From: Lentilactobacillus fungorum
Lineage (GTDB): Bacteria; Bacillota; Bacilli; Lactobacillales; Lactobacillaceae
Assembly (NCBI RefSeq): GCF_016860605.1
Contig: NZ_BNJR01000015.1
Span: 22,491 to 86,490 of the forward strand
Length of the DNA stretch: 64,000 nucleotides
Reading direction: 5' to 3'
Shown here: piece by piece, positions 45,784-55,049 of the stretch
Layout: each line of letters starts with the position of its first letter
Position numbering within the stretch: position 1 is the first letter of the stretch
Notes under the pieces: generated by a model
The model's database searches: none
Told to the model about the DNA's origin: nothing
What the model saw: the letters and a program-made list of their open reading frames with translations, nothing else
Made by a program: the position numbers and the translations under genes

Positions 45784-46008
45784 TTGAGCAAAGCAAATAA
45801 AAGTATTAATGTTGAAATTAAGGACAAAACGGATGCCAATGGCCAAGCAATTTCTGAATTGTTTATCGGCAAAAAACTCATCGGCACAATTAAAGCGATA
45901 AGCGCAACCAAATATGAGGCCGTCAATACGCACCAAGAACAGTTTCATGTTAAAACGTTTGAAGAAGGCGTAACGCTGTTGATTAAAGAATTTCACTTAC
46001 ATCACTAA
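45784..46008 (+). CDS. DUF2969 family protein
   Basis: 74 residues from TTG 45784 (AAGGAGAAAC upstream). KSINVEIKDKTDANGQAISELFIGKKLIGTIKAISATKYEAVN...FEEGVTLLIKEFHLHH. A small soluble protein found in lactobacilli between yidD and rodA. Function unknown. Confidence 0.85.
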   Translation: MSKANKSINVEIKDKTDANGQAISELFIGKKLIGTIKAISATKYEAVNTHQEQFHVKTFEEGVTLLIKEFHLHH

Positions 46009-46036
46009 TGGTTAAGAATTTTAAGGAGGGTCTATT

Positions 46037-47239
46037 TTGGATACCAGTCGAAGGACTTCTAAGGACGATCAATCCCGGATAGACTGGGGGATCATTTTCT
46101 GCGTCCTGATGCTTGCCTGTATTGGATTAGCGTCCATTTACGTGGCGGCAACTCATGATTCTAGTGCTACCAGCGTGTTGCGACAAGTTGTTTCTCAGCT
46201 GGTTTGGTATGTGATTGGAATTGTTGCCGTTGTGATCATCATGCAGTTTGATTCAGAGCAGCTATGGAAGGTTGCCCCAATTGTCTATTGGGCCGGCATT
46301 GCCTTGTTAGCCAGCGTTTTAGTTTTGTACAGTCGAGCTTATTATTTAAACACGGGTGCCAAAAGTTGGTTTTCAATTTTTGGTTTAACGTTTCAGCCAT
46401 CTGAAGTGATGAAGCCGGCTTATATTTTAATGATGGCTAGGGTAGTCGTTCAGCATAATGATAATTACCCTATTCGAACGGTTCGCAGTGATTGGCTGTT
46501 GCTTGGAAAGATGGTCTTGTGGACAATTCCGGTAGCCGTTTTATTGAAACTTCAGAACGATTTTGGAACGATGCTTGTGTTCTTTGCAATTTTAGGCGGC
46601 TTGATCATCGTTTCAGGAATTACTTGGAAAATTATCCTGCCGGCAGTCATTGTCATCTTTGGGACTGCTGGAACCGCATTGGCGTTAGTTATTCCAGAAT
46701 CTGGTCGCCACATTTTGGAAAAAATTGGGTTCCAAGCTTATCAATTTGCTCGGGTTGACACTTGGCTGCATCCATCTGCAGACACCAGTAATCAAGGCTA
46801 TCAGCTTTGGCAAAGTATGAAAGCAATTGGCTCAGGTGGTATCTTTGGAACTGGTTTTAATCAGTCTCATGTCTATGTGCCAGTCCGAGAATCAGATATG
46901 ATTTTTTCGGTTATTGGTGAGAATTTTGGCTTTATCGGTAGTTGTATTTTAATTTTGTTGTACTTCCTGTTGATTTATCAAATGATTAAGGTAACTTTTG
47001 ATACCCGGAATGTCTTCTACGCGTACATTTCAACCGGCGTTATCATGATGATCTTATTCCACGTGTTTGAAAACGTGGGGATGAGTGTTGGCCTGCTGCC
47101 GTTAACTGGAATTCCACTACCATTTGTGAGTGCTGGTGGATCTGCGTTAATTGGCAATATGATTGGGATTGGTTTAATCATGTCGATGCAGTATCATAAT
47201 AAGAGTTACATGTTTGGTGAAGATAAAGAATTTTCATAA
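46037..47239 (+). CDS. rodA: Peptidoglycan glycosyltransferase RodA (SEDS)
   Basis: 400 residues from TTG 46037 (TAAGGAGGG upstream). About ten helices; SEDS marks are GAKSWFSIFGLTFQPSE, LLKLQNDFGTMLVFF, GSGGIFGTGFNQSHVYVPVRESDMIFSVIGENFGFIG and PLTGIPLPFVSAGGSALI. It polymerises lipid II in the elongasome, with a class B PBP and MreB. Confidence 0.95.
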   Translation: MDTSRRTSKDDQSRIDWGIIFCVLMLACIGLASIYVAATHDSSATSVLRQVVSQLVWYVIGIVAVVIIMQFDSEQLWKVAPIVYWAGIALLASVLVLYSRAYYLNTGAKSWFSIFGLTFQPSEVMKPAYILMMARVVVQHNDNYPIRTVRSDWLLLGKMVLWTIPVAVLLKLQNDFGTMLVFFAILGGLIIVSGITWKIILPAVIVIFGTAGTALALVIPESGRHILEKIGFQAYQFARVDTWLHPSADTSNQGYQLWQSMKAIGSGGIFGTGFNQSHVYVPVRESDMIFSVIGENFGFIGSCILILLYFLLIYQMIKVTFDTRNVFYAYISTGVIMMILFHVFENVGMSVGLLPLTGIPLPFVSAGGSALIGNMIGIGLIMSMQYHNKSYMFGEDKEFS

Positions 47240-47253
47240 GGGGACGTTTAATG

Positions 47254-47550
47254 ATGGATACAAATTATTATTGGACAAAAGAAGATGCAAATGGTGTCGT
47301 GACGGTTGGGTTAACGCAAGCTGGTCAAAGTGAACTCGGTAATATTACGTTTGTGTCATTACCAAAAGTGAACGCTAAGTTAACGACTCACGACACATTA
47401 TTAAACGTTGAAGCTGACAAGGCCGTTTCAGATATTGACTCACCTATCGATGGCACGGTTGTTGAAGTGAATAAAGCGGCTGAAGATAACCCATCACTCT
47501 TAAATGAAGCGGATCAATCAAAATCATGGATTGCAAAGATTCAAAAATAA
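47254..47550 (+). CDS. gcvH: GcvH-like lipoyl-domain protein
   Basis: 98 residues from the second of two adjacent ATG codons. TYYWTKEDANGVVTVGLTQAGQSELG-like opening and LLNVEADKAVSDIDSPIDGTVVEVNK, with the lipoyl lysine in EADKAV (Lys57 counted from the first ATG). Shorter than usual GcvH (about 125). No gcvT or gcvP is nearby, so it may serve lipoate relay or the lipoyl/ADP-ribosylation systems of lactobacilli instead of glycine cleavage. Confidence 0.8.
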   Translation: MDTNYYWTKEDANGVVTVGLTQAGQSELGNITFVSLPKVNAKLTTHDTLLNVEADKAVSDIDSPIDGTVVEVNKAAEDNPSLLNEADQSKSWIAKIQK

Positions 47551-47589
47551 TATTGCTTGACGGCTAATATTTTTCTAGTTAAACTAGAA

Positions 47590-47884
47590 TTCAATGAGTA
47601 GCGAATTAAAGACGAGATGAGTAGATAATGAGGACAGTTAAGAGAGCTCCTGGTGCTGAAATGGAGTCTGGCCAATTAATCGAATATGGTCTTGTTAATG
47701 AATAATTGTTGGTGAGCCTAGGTAAACCAATGATGGATAACGACCATTATCACGTTAAGAGTATTGAATATACTCGTAGAGGTTATCATCGAGAGGTGGT
47801 AGCGAACAAAGGTGGTACCGCGGAAAAACATTTCGTCCTTGTGAGCAATGAATTCATTGCCACGTGGACGAAATGTTTTTTTGT
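47590..47884 (+). promoter_or_regulatory. T-box leader, probably Met-specific
   Basis: The T-box AAAGGTGGTACCGCGG is at 47808-47823. The terminator AAAACATTTCGTCC (47825-47838) pairs with GGACGAAATGTTTT (47866-47879), then T. Stem I carries AGAGAGCTCC and TGGTGCTGAAAT motifs, and ATG at 47686-47688 (GAATATGGTC) is a plausible specifier. Uncharged tRNA-Met binding would block termination. Next coding genes are metNIQ, but about 425 bp of repeats lie between. Confidence 0.85.
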
Positions 47885-47930
47885 TTAGATAGCCGTGTTC
47901 GGATTCGTTTGCTCTGAGGCGGATGGGTAT

Positions 47931-48286
47931 GCAAAGCAGAAGGCTGCATCTAAGCACCTTGGCGAAAAATTCCAAGCCCGGGATTTCCGACCAAGATGCC
48001 TTATGCTCCAGTTTCTAATCGCTTTGCCCCGCTCACTGGTTTAGGACAGCTGCGCCAGGCAGAAACTTCCATATAAGCACCTCAGACAAGAATCCCAAAC
48101 CCGGGGATTCTTGTCTGAAGAGACTTATATTCCAGTTTCTAATCGCCTGGCTCCGCTCACTGGTTTTAGGACAGCTGCGCAAAGCAGAAAGCTCCGTGTA
48201 AGCACCTTGGCGAAAAATTCCAAGCCCGGGAATTTCCCGCCAAGGAGCCTTACACTCCGCTTTCTAAATGCTTTGCTCCGCTCACT
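47931..48286 (+). repeat. Three tandem ~110-bp hairpin units before metN
   Basis: Units 47931-48037, 48052-48161 and 48177-48286, separated by a ACTGGTTTTAGGACAGCT-like linker (shorter before unit 2). Each is a long imperfect palindrome centred on CCCGGG: base GCGCAAAGC/GCTTTGC or GCGCCAGGC/GCCTGGC, arms such as CCTTGGCG/CGCCAAGG or CTCAGACAAG/CTTGTCTGA. Both arms change together, so pairing is conserved, not sequence. Same family at 59535-59896. Confidence 0.9.
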
Positions 48287-48309
48287 TTATTATTTAAGGA
48301 GTGAAAAAG

Positions 48310-49344
48310 ATGATTAGATTCAAAGACGTGTCAAAGCAGTATCATACCAAGGACGGGGGCTTAACAGCAGTTAACGACGTTAATATTGAGGTCAATGACG
48401 GCGAGATTTTTGGTATCGTTGGTTATTCTGGTGCTGGTAAAAGTACTCTGGTGCGGATGCTCGATGGACTAGAGGCTCCCAGCACCGGTGAGATTACAAT
48501 TGATGACGTAAATGTTGCGAAATTAAGTGGCTCGGCGCTTAGAAAGCAACGACAAAAGATTGGTATGATTTTCCAACATTTTAATTTGCTCTGGTCAAGG
48601 ACGGTTCTTGATAACGTGTCGCTGCCCTTAGAGATTGCTAAGGTTCCTAAAGCCAAACGAACTGAGCGGGCCAAGAAATTAATTGATTTAGTTGGCTTAT
48701 CCGGCCGGGAACATTCTTATCCTTCAGAGTTATCTGGCGGGCAAAAGCAGCGAGTTGGGATTGCTAGAGCACTTGCTAATGAACCAACCATTTTAATTTC
48801 GGATGAAGCAACGAGCGCGCTTGATCCGGATACAACCAATGAGGTTTTGGACTTATTGTTAAAGATTAATAAGGAAATGAATTTAACGATTTTATTGATT
48901 ACCCATGAGATGCACGCCATTGCTAAAACTTGTGAACGCGTTGCGGTTATGGATAGCGGGCGAGTCGTTGAAAGTGGAACGGTTTTTGACGTCTTTCGTC
49001 ATCCACAGCAGCAAATTACCAAAAACTTCGTTAGTGAAGAATTTACGACCCAACAAGGTGACACGACAATGACGCTAGAACAGCTGGTTAAGAAGTATCC
49101 GGAAGGTCAGCTGGTTCGATTAGTATTTCATGGTCCACAAGCCGAATTACCAATTGTTTCAGAGGTAATCAAGCGTTACCCAGAATTGGTCATTAGTATT
49201 ATTTCAGGGGCCATTCACCAGACTCAAGAAGGCGCGCTTGGCTCGCTGGATCTGCAATTGATTGGCGCCGAAAGTCAGATTAATGAGGCGCTGGCCTATC
49301 TCAAAAAGATGCGCGTTGAAACCGAGGTGATGCATCATGAGTAA
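48310..49344 (+). CDS. metN: Methionine ABC transporter ATPase
   Basis: 344 residues from ATG 48310 (AAGGAG upstream, ten bases after unit 3 of the repeats ends in ACTTTATTATTTAAGGAG). Walker A GYSGAGKST (38-46), signature LSGGQKQRV, Walker B ILISDEAT, and a C-terminal NIL domain (about 265-344) that senses methionine. Overlaps metI by 8 bp. The Met-type T-box 425 bp upstream supports the substrate. Confidence 0.93.
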   Translation: MIRFKDVSKQYHTKDGGLTAVNDVNIEVNDGEIFGIVGYSGAGKSTLVRMLDGLEAPSTGEITIDDVNVAKLSGSALRKQRQKIGMIFQHFNLLWSRTVLDNVSLPLEIAKVPKAKRTERAKKLIDLVGLSGREHSYPSELSGGQKQRVGIARALANEPTILISDEATSALDPDTTNEVLDLLLKINKEMNLTILLITHEMHAIAKTCERVAVMDSGRVVESGTVFDVFRHPQQQITKNFVSEEFTTQQGDTTMTLEQLVKKYPEGQLVRLVFHGPQAELPIVSEVIKRYPELVISIISGAIHQTQEGALGSLDLQLIGAESQINEALAYLKKMRVETEVMHHE

Positions 49345-50032
49345 TTCAAATGGGCTTCAATCGTACTTTCAATTTCATAACGTCGATTGGTCGGCGATGA
49401 TGTCGGCTACCTGGGAAACGGTTTGGATGACTTTATTGTCAATGGTTGCGGTCGTCATATTTGGGATTATTTTAGGCTTAATACTTTATGAAACCCGCAA
49501 TAAGCCAGGGATAGGCTATCAGTTGATTAATTGGATTGTCGGCTTGTTAGTTAATATCTTTCGTTCCATTCCTTATATTATTTTGATTATTTTGTTGTTG
49601 CCAGTATCAAAGACTTTGGTTGGGACAATTATTGGTCCTAAAGCTGCGCTGCCTTCACTCATTGTTTCAGCGGCGCCATTTTACGCGCGAATGGTTGAAT
49701 CTTATTTTCGAGAGATTGATTCGGGGGTCATTGAGGCCGTTGAGTCAATGGGAGCAACAACTTGGGAATTGATTACCAAGGTTTTACTTCCGGAAAGCAA
49801 GCCTGCCCTGATTGCTGGCGCAACCGTTACTACCATTTCTTTGATTGGCTACACCGCAATGGCTGGGGCAATTGGTGCTGGTGGCCTTGGTAACCTGGTT
49901 TATCAAGAAGGGTTCCAAGCTTATAACAACACAGTAACGTTAGTTGGAACTGTTATTATTTGTATCTTTGTGTTTGTTGTTCAATTTGTCGGTGACCGAC
50001 TTGTTAAGTGGACGGATAAACGAACGCTATGA
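49337..50032 (+). CDS. metI: Methionine ABC transporter permease
   Basis: 231 residues, five helices. EAA loop SMGATTWELITKVLLPESKPALIAG; NIFRSIPYIILIILLLP and GAIGAGGLGNLVYQEGFQ are MetI hallmarks. Imports methionine with MetN and MetQ. Confidence 0.94.
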   Translation: MSNSNGLQSYFQFHNVDWSAMMSATWETVWMTLLSMVAVVIFGIILGLILYETRNKPGIGYQLINWIVGLLVNIFRSIPYIILIILLLPVSKTLVGTIIGPKAALPSLIVSAAPFYARMVESYFREIDSGVIEAVESMGATTWELITKVLLPESKPALIAGATVTTISLIGYTAMAGAIGAGGLGNLVYQEGFQAYNNTVTLVGTVIICIFVFVVQFVGDRLVKWTDKRTL

Positions 50033-50098
50033 CGCGGACGTTTGAGGGATACCATGATAACGATGATTGATAAATGACATTATTTGGAGGAATTCATG

Positions 50099-50929
50099 AT
50101 GAAGAAAAAAATATGGAGTTTAATTGCGGTTTTATTTAGTGCAGTATTATTAGTTGGGTGTTCATCATCGAGTAGTCAAAGTAAAAAAACAACCACGTTA
50201 AACATCGGCGCGTCAGCTGTTCCGCACGCTCAAATTTTGCGTCACGTAGCTCCTCAACTTAAAAAGGAGGGCGTTAACTTAAAAATTACGACTTTTCAAG
50301 ATTATGTAATGCCTAATAAAGCGTTAGCCAACGGTGAGCTTGACGCCAATTATTTCCAGCATGTTCCATTTTTGAATCAATGGAACAAAGAAAACCATGG
50401 AACATTAGTCAATGCTGGTGGCATTCACTTGGAACCGATTGCCGTTTTTTCAAAAAAAGTTAAGAAACTACAGGATTTAAAAAAGGGTGCAACCATCATC
50501 GTCAGCAGCAACACACCAGACTATGGTCGCGTGCTGACAATCTTTAAGGACGCCGGTCTTATTACCATCAAGAAGGGTGTTGACATTACTTCTGCTAATT
50601 TTAGTGATATTGCTTCAAATCCCCGTCATTTGAAGTTCAAACACAGTTACGAACCTAAGCTGTTACCAACCATTTATAAGAACGGCGAAGGTGACGCGGT
50701 TGTCATTAACGCCAATTACGCCGTTCAAGCTGGCTTGGATCCTCGGACAGATTCGATTGCCATTGAAAAGAGTAGTTCACCATACGTAAATATCATTGCA
50801 ACCCGGAAAGGTGATCAAAACAAACCGGCAATTAAAAAATTGGTAAAAGCCCTTCAATCTAAGAGTACGCAAAAATGGATTTACCATCATTACAAGGGGG
50901 CTGTACTACCAGTTAAGAATGTGAAGTAA
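50099..50929 (+). CDS. metQ: Methionine-binding lipoprotein
   Basis: 276 residues from ATG 50099 (GGAGG upstream; an ATG directly before is also possible). Lipobox LLVGC, then the NlpA domain: LNIGASAVPHAQILRHVAPQLKKEGVNLKITTFQDYVMPNKALANGELDANYFQHVPFLNQWNKE. Third gene of metNIQ. Confidence 0.94.
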   Translation: MKKKIWSLIAVLFSAVLLVGCSSSSSQSKKTTTLNIGASAVPHAQILRHVAPQLKKEGVNLKITTFQDYVMPNKALANGELDANYFQHVPFLNQWNKENHGTLVNAGGIHLEPIAVFSKKVKKLQDLKKGATIIVSSNTPDYGRVLTIFKDAGLITIKKGVDITSANFSDIASNPRHLKFKHSYEPKLLPTIYKNGEGDAVVINANYAVQAGLDPRTDSIAIEKSSSPYVNIIATRKGDQNKPAIKKLVKALQSKSTQKWIYHHYKGAVLPVKNVK

Positions 50930-51007
50930 GCCGCTTTCAATTTAGAGCCGACCACTATATACTTGATTTGGAAACAAAATCAATGGTTATAGGAGGGCGG
51001 CTTTTTT
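50928..51007 (+). terminator. Branched hairpin overlapping the next gene's ribosome site
   Basis: AAGCCGC (50928-50934) pairs with GCGGCTT (50997-51003) and is followed by TTTTTT. Inside are ACCA/TGGT and TTGATTT/AAATCAA. The 3' arm includes part of AGGAGGG, the ribosome site of the SPFH gene, and that gene's TTG start lies in the T run. It may be a terminator for metQ and a translation gate. Confidence 0.6.
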
Positions 51008-51875
51008 GAAAGAAAAAAATGTGTTCCATGTCAATGGCTTCATCGGTTTAATCTGTGTCGTATTATTGCTTATTTTAGGTGGGTATATGCTATGGAATGG
51101 TAGTCAATCTGGTTCGATGATGACGGTTATTTCCGGTAGTATTTTAATTATTTTAGATCTTTTGTTTGCCAGTTCGTTGACAATCGTTCAGCCAAATGAA
51201 GCAAAAGTATTAACTTTTTTTGGGCGTTATATCGGCACGATTCGAACTTCTGGCTTGTTCATGACGGTCCCTTTAACCGGCAAGCAAACCATTTCACTTC
51301 GGGTAAGGAACTTTAATAGTTCGATCATTAAAGTCAATGATTCAAAAGGTAATCCAGTTGAAATTGCGGCGGTGATTGTTTATCGGGTTATTGATTCTGC
51401 CAAGGCAATTTTTAGTGTCGAAGATTATGAACAATTTGTTGAAATTCAAAGTGAATCAGCAATCCGCCACATTGCAAGTCAGTATCCTTATGATAGTTTT
51501 GACGAGGATACTGACAAGTTGACATTGCGGGGAAATTCCACTGAAGTATCCAAAGCGCTTCAAAAGGAGTTACAGGAACGATTAGATGTTGCTGGCTTGG
51601 AGATCATCGAAACCCGGTTAACGCATTTAGCATACGCAACGGAAATTGCTAATGCAATGCTGCAGCGGCAACAAGCAACCGCCATTTTGTCTGCTCGAAA
51701 GATTATTGTTCAAGGAGCGGTTGCCATTTCGGAAGACGCCGTTTCTCAATTACAACATGATTTAGGAGCTGCAATTACAGATGAGAAACGCATGCAAATG
51801 ATTAATAATGTATTGGTTTCGATTATTACTGAACGCGGTACGCAAAACGTCATTAATACAGATAATTTGGAATAA
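51006..51875 (+). CDS. SPFH/Band 7 domain membrane protein
   Basis: 289 residues from TTG 51006. Two N-terminal helices (GFIGLICVVLLLILGGYML, GSILIILDLLFASSLTIV), then the band-7 domain (SLTIVQPNEAKVLTFFGRYIGTIRTSGLF...VNDSKGNPVEIAAVIVYRV) and a coiled part with ATEIANAMLQRQQATAILSARK. SPFH proteins scaffold membrane microdomains. Its ribosome site lies in a terminator-like hairpin. Confidence 0.9.
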   Translation: MKEKNVFHVNGFIGLICVVLLLILGGYMLWNGSQSGSMMTVISGSILIILDLLFASSLTIVQPNEAKVLTFFGRYIGTIRTSGLFMTVPLTGKQTISLRVRNFNSSIIKVNDSKGNPVEIAAVIVYRVIDSAKAIFSVEDYEQFVEIQSESAIRHIASQYPYDSFDEDTDKLTLRGNSTEVSKALQKELQERLDVAGLEIIETRLTHLAYATEIANAMLQRQQATAILSARKIIVQGAVAISEDAVSQLQHDLGAAITDEKRMQMINNVLVSIITERGTQNVINTDNLE

Positions 51876-51895
51876 TTGGTAAAGAGATTTTTTAG

Positions 51896-51958
51896 CAAAC
51901 ACAGTCTTAATTCTTAAATGATTGAATGGTCATCTTGGAATTAGGGGTGTGTTTTTTT
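51896..51958 (+). terminator. SPFH gene terminator
   Basis: CAAACAC-TTAATTC pairs with GAATTA-GTGTTT and runs into seven T. Confidence 0.75.
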
Positions 51959-51977
51959 GGTACAACTATTCGAAATT

Positions 51978-52039
51978 TAGTTAACTATTGACAATTTTAA
52001 AACTTGCATATATAGTTAGTTACATAAGTAATTAACTAT
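51978..52039 (+). promoter_or_regulatory. Promoter with two GntR-type operators
   Basis: TTGACA (51988-51993), 17-bp spacer, TATAGT (52011-52016). TAGTTAACTA (51978-51987) is a perfect palindrome just before the -35, and ATAGTTAGTTA/TAATTAACTAT (52012-52022 and 52029-52039) covers the -10 and start. Both share the TAGTTA word, so a regulator such as the YtrA-like protein of this operon would shut it. Confidence 0.75.
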
Positions 52040-52054
52040 CTATGGAGGCAGCAG

Positions 52055-52807
52055 ATGACAACTGAAATTGTTCGAACTAAAGAACTACACAAAGTATATG
52101 ATCAAAATGGCCCGCGCCCATACGAGGCACTCAAGGGGATTACTTTCTCCGTTGAACAAGGAGAGTTTGTTGGGATCATGGGGGCCTCTGGTTCAGGGAA
52201 GACAACCCTGCTTAATATCATGGCAACCTTGGATCAACCCACAAGTGGCTCGGTCGAAATTGACGGCCAAGATGTGACCCATTTAACGGCTAATCAAATG
52301 TCGGATTTCCGATCTGAAAAATTGGGATTTATTTTCCAGGATTTTAACTTATTAGAGACCCTGACGGCCAGAGAAAATATTGCCCTCCCGCTTTCTCTCC
52401 AAAACAAAAAGCCTAATCAGATTAAACAGGCCGTTGATGCTGCCGCAACCAAGTTAGGAATTGCTGAGTTGTTGTCTCAGTACCCCACTCAATTGTCTGG
52501 GGGCCAAAAGCAGCGGGTTGCCGCGGCCAGAGCGCTTGTTGCCAATCCATCGATTATTTTTGGCGATGAGCCAACTGGGGCGCTGGATTCAACGAATGCC
52601 CGGGAATTATTGGATACACTAACTGATATTAACCAACAAGGTGTTTCAATTCTATTAGTAACGCATGATCCATTTTCTGCCAGCTTTTGCAAGCGCATTT
52701 TGTTCATCAAAGATGGCCGGATTGGTGATGAAATTGATGCGAATGGCAAGAGCCGAAACGCTTTTTATCAAGAGATTCTGGAAAAGCTTGGCACTTTTGA
52801 ACAATAG
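52055..52807 (+). CDS. BceA/VraD-like ABC transporter ATPase
   Basis: 250 residues. Walker A GASGSGKTT, Q-loop FIFQDFNLL, signature LSGGQKQRV, Walker B IIFGDEPTGALD. The EPTGALD motif marks the MacB/LolD/BceA branch. With the next gene it forms a BceAB-type module; these recognise peptide antibiotics such as bacitracin at the membrane. No BceRS system lies beside it. Confidence 0.92.
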   Translation: MTTEIVRTKELHKVYDQNGPRPYEALKGITFSVEQGEFVGIMGASGSGKTTLLNIMATLDQPTSGSVEIDGQDVTHLTANQMSDFRSEKLGFIFQDFNLLETLTARENIALPLSLQNKKPNQIKQAVDAAATKLGIAELLSQYPTQLSGGQKQRVAAARALVANPSIIFGDEPTGALDSTNARELLDTLTDINQQGVSILLVTHDPFSASFCKRILFIKDGRIGDEIDANGKSRNAFYQEILEKLGTFEQ

Positions 52808-52821
52808 GTTAGGAGGACATC

Positions 52822-54648
52822 ATGTTATTTAAAATTTCGATAGCTGGCGTTAAATCTCGCTGGAAAGATTACGTGGTCCTCTTTTCCGGGATGATCATTA
52901 CGACGGCCATCTTTTATATGTTTGAGGCAATTTCAACTAATAATAAATTTACGACAAGTAGTCCGGCTGGTCAAAATGCTAAGTTTGTCTTTATCTTTGG
53001 TTCAATTTTGCTGGCGATTATTACGTTAGTTTACGTCTTTTATGCCAATAATTTTTTGATGAGTATGAGGAAACACGATTACGGGCTTTTTATGATGCTA
53101 GGGGCCAAATCGCGCGTAATTAGTAAGTTGATTATCTTAGAGACGCTCGTGATTGGAATTATGTCGACTTTGATCGGAATTGTTGTTGGGATTGGGTTTA
53201 CGCAAGGGCTCAGTAGCCTGTTAAGCCATGAAATTCACGTGCCGTTAACTAACTTTTCAGCGTTTTACTTACCAGCTGTTTGGGTGACGATTATTCTGTT
53301 TTTTGTTTTGTTTGTGATTGCTGGTCTAATGAATGCCAGAACGTTCATGAAGACATCTGCGCTCAAATTGCTGCGCTCAAACCAACAAAGTGATTGGCAA
53401 GATCCCAAGAAACGAACATTGATCGGCCAAGCAATTTTAGGACTAGGACTGCTTGCTGGCGGCTACTATGCGATGTATGATATTAACCAGCTAAAACTAT
53501 TGGCTATTGGCATCGGGTTGGTAACCATTGTGCTTGGCACTTACTTTGTTTTCAATTCATTTTTTGTCATGATTCTAGAAATGGTTCAAAGCTCCAAGTC
53601 GAGTATGGCTGGTCTGAATAATTTCACCATTGCCCAGTTAAAATTTCGTATTCGTGATTATACAAAGATTTTGTCAGTTGTTTCGTTGTTGTTTGCGTTA
53701 GCTCTCGGTGCGATTACGGTCGGTATTGGGTTCCAACGGATGGTCCCGATGATCGCCAATGGTAATAGTGCTTATGCAGTTGGGTTAACGAATCCAACTC
53801 GCCAAATGAAGTCACTAGTGGGCGATCTTGATGTATCTAGTCAAGTAACTTACCAACAAAAGATCGATCCAGCCGCTAAGACGGTTTATTATCGTGCGAG
53901 TCAACTACAACAGCGACCGATGAAATATGCTTATTTTACTAATCGGTCCCAATTAAAGTCTAAAGTTGGAACGGCTAGTTTAAGTCAACTTAAAAATCCT
54001 TCTTCAGAAGCTTATGACAGTCTTGTTAATTTGCAGGCACCAGCTTCAAGAACGTTTAAAATTAAATTGGTTTCTGACACTTCATTTGATCAGCTTCATG
54101 CAAAGCAGAACACATTATTATTAGTACGAGTTAAAGATATGGATGCTGCCAGCAATACATTGACAAAGCTAACGAAGTTACAAAGCCGTCAATATGGCCA
54201 GTCAATGACTGAAATGCCAGGTGGTGGGGCATTCTCAACTTATCAATTGCTCAAAGGCGTTTTTGGTAGCTTTGAATTCATGGGGATTTTCCTTGGAATT
54301 GCCTTTTTGGCAATGTTGGCTAGTTGTTTGATGTTTAAAATATTAAGTGGCGCAGCCAGCGATAAAGTACGATTTGAAATGTTGAACAAAATTGGCGCCC
54401 GCAAGTCAGTTCTTACTCATTCTATTTTGCTTCAAATTCTCGGTCTGTTTTTGCTGCCAGCCGTTTTGGGGATCGTGGATGTCGCCTTTGGCTTACAGAT
54501 GTTTGTCAAATCGCACCTACTACAAGGCGCCTATCAGACGTTTGGCTGGTCCGCAGTCGGATTTAGTCTGCTTTATCTGATTTATTATGGGATTACAGTC
54601 TTGGTTTATAGTAAAATTGTCGTTCCCAAAACCAAGGTAGAGAAGTAA
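52822..54648 (+). CDS. BceB/VraG-like ABC permease (FtsX fold)
   Basis: 608 residues, ten predicted helices in the BceB order: one, three, (linker), two near 205-260, one near 285, a large extracellular domain (about 310-480), then three C-terminal helices (FMGIFLGIAFLAMLASCLMFKILSGAASDKVRFEMLNKIGA). Extracellular domain smaller than in some BceB. Immediately after its ATPase. Confidence 0.92.
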   Translation: MLFKISIAGVKSRWKDYVVLFSGMIITTAIFYMFEAISTNNKFTTSSPAGQNAKFVFIFGSILLAIITLVYVFYANNFLMSMRKHDYGLFMMLGAKSRVISKLIILETLVIGIMSTLIGIVVGIGFTQGLSSLLSHEIHVPLTNFSAFYLPAVWVTIILFFVLFVIAGLMNARTFMKTSALKLLRSNQQSDWQDPKKRTLIGQAILGLGLLAGGYYAMYDINQLKLLAIGIGLVTIVLGTYFVFNSFFVMILEMVQSSKSSMAGLNNFTIAQLKFRIRDYTKILSVVSLLFALALGAITVGIGFQRMVPMIANGNSAYAVGLTNPTRQMKSLVGDLDVSSQVTYQQKIDPAAKTVYYRASQLQQRPMKYAYFTNRSQLKSKVGTASLSQLKNPSSEAYDSLVNLQAPASRTFKIKLVSDTSFDQLHAKQNTLLLVRVKDMDAASNTLTKLTKLQSRQYGQSMTEMPGGGAFSTYQLLKGVFGSFEFMGIFLGIAFLAMLASCLMFKILSGAASDKVRFEMLNKIGARKSVLTHSILLQILGLFLLPAVLGIVDVAFGLQMFVKSHLLQGAYQTFGWSAVGFSLLYLIYYGITVLVYSKIVVPKTKVEK

Positions 54649-54680
54649 AATGAATGAGAGAAAGGGTGGGACGATGCGGC

Positions 54681-55049
54681 ATGCAATTTGAATTTAATAG
54701 TTCCGAACCAATTTATCGCCAAGTCGCCGATCAAATTGAAGATGCAATTGCTTCCGGCGGCTTTGAAGAGGGCGCCCAAATTCCATCCACAACGGAAATT
54801 TCAAAAGAATTTCATATTAATCCAGCGACGGTATTGAAGGGTATGAACATTGCTGTTTCAAAGCAATTAATTGAAAAGCGGCGGGGTTTGGGCATGTTTG
54901 TTAAAAAAGGAGCCAGACAGCGGATAGTTGCAGCTAAACGCGATGGCTTTTTTGATGAATTTATCGTTAACTTGGTTCGGGAGGCGCGCAACCTAAATAT
55001 TTCTGAAACAGAATTACTAGACTTAGTGAAGCGAGGTTACAATCAATGA
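54681..55049 (+). CDS. YtrA-type GntR regulator
   Basis: 122 residues from ATG 54681 (GGGTGGG upstream). MQFEFNSSEPIYRQVADQIEDAIASGGFEEGAQIPSTTEISKEFHINPATVLKGMNIAVSKQLIEKRRGLGMFVKKGA is the GntR winged helix; the short C-terminal helices are those of the YtrA subfamily, which regulates ABC transporter operons. It probably binds the TAGTTA operators before 52055. Confidence 0.9.
   Translation: MQFEFNSSEPIYRQVADQIEDAIASGGFEEGAQIPSTTEISKEFHINPATVLKGMNIAVSKQLIEKRRGLGMFVKKGARQRIVAAKRDGFFDEFIVNLVREARNLNISETELLDLVKRGYNQ

Noticed and set aside
47931..48286. Hairpin triplets as CRISPR or as simple terminators
   Set aside because: Units are 110-bp palindromes with short constant linkers and no unique spacers; none ends in a T run.
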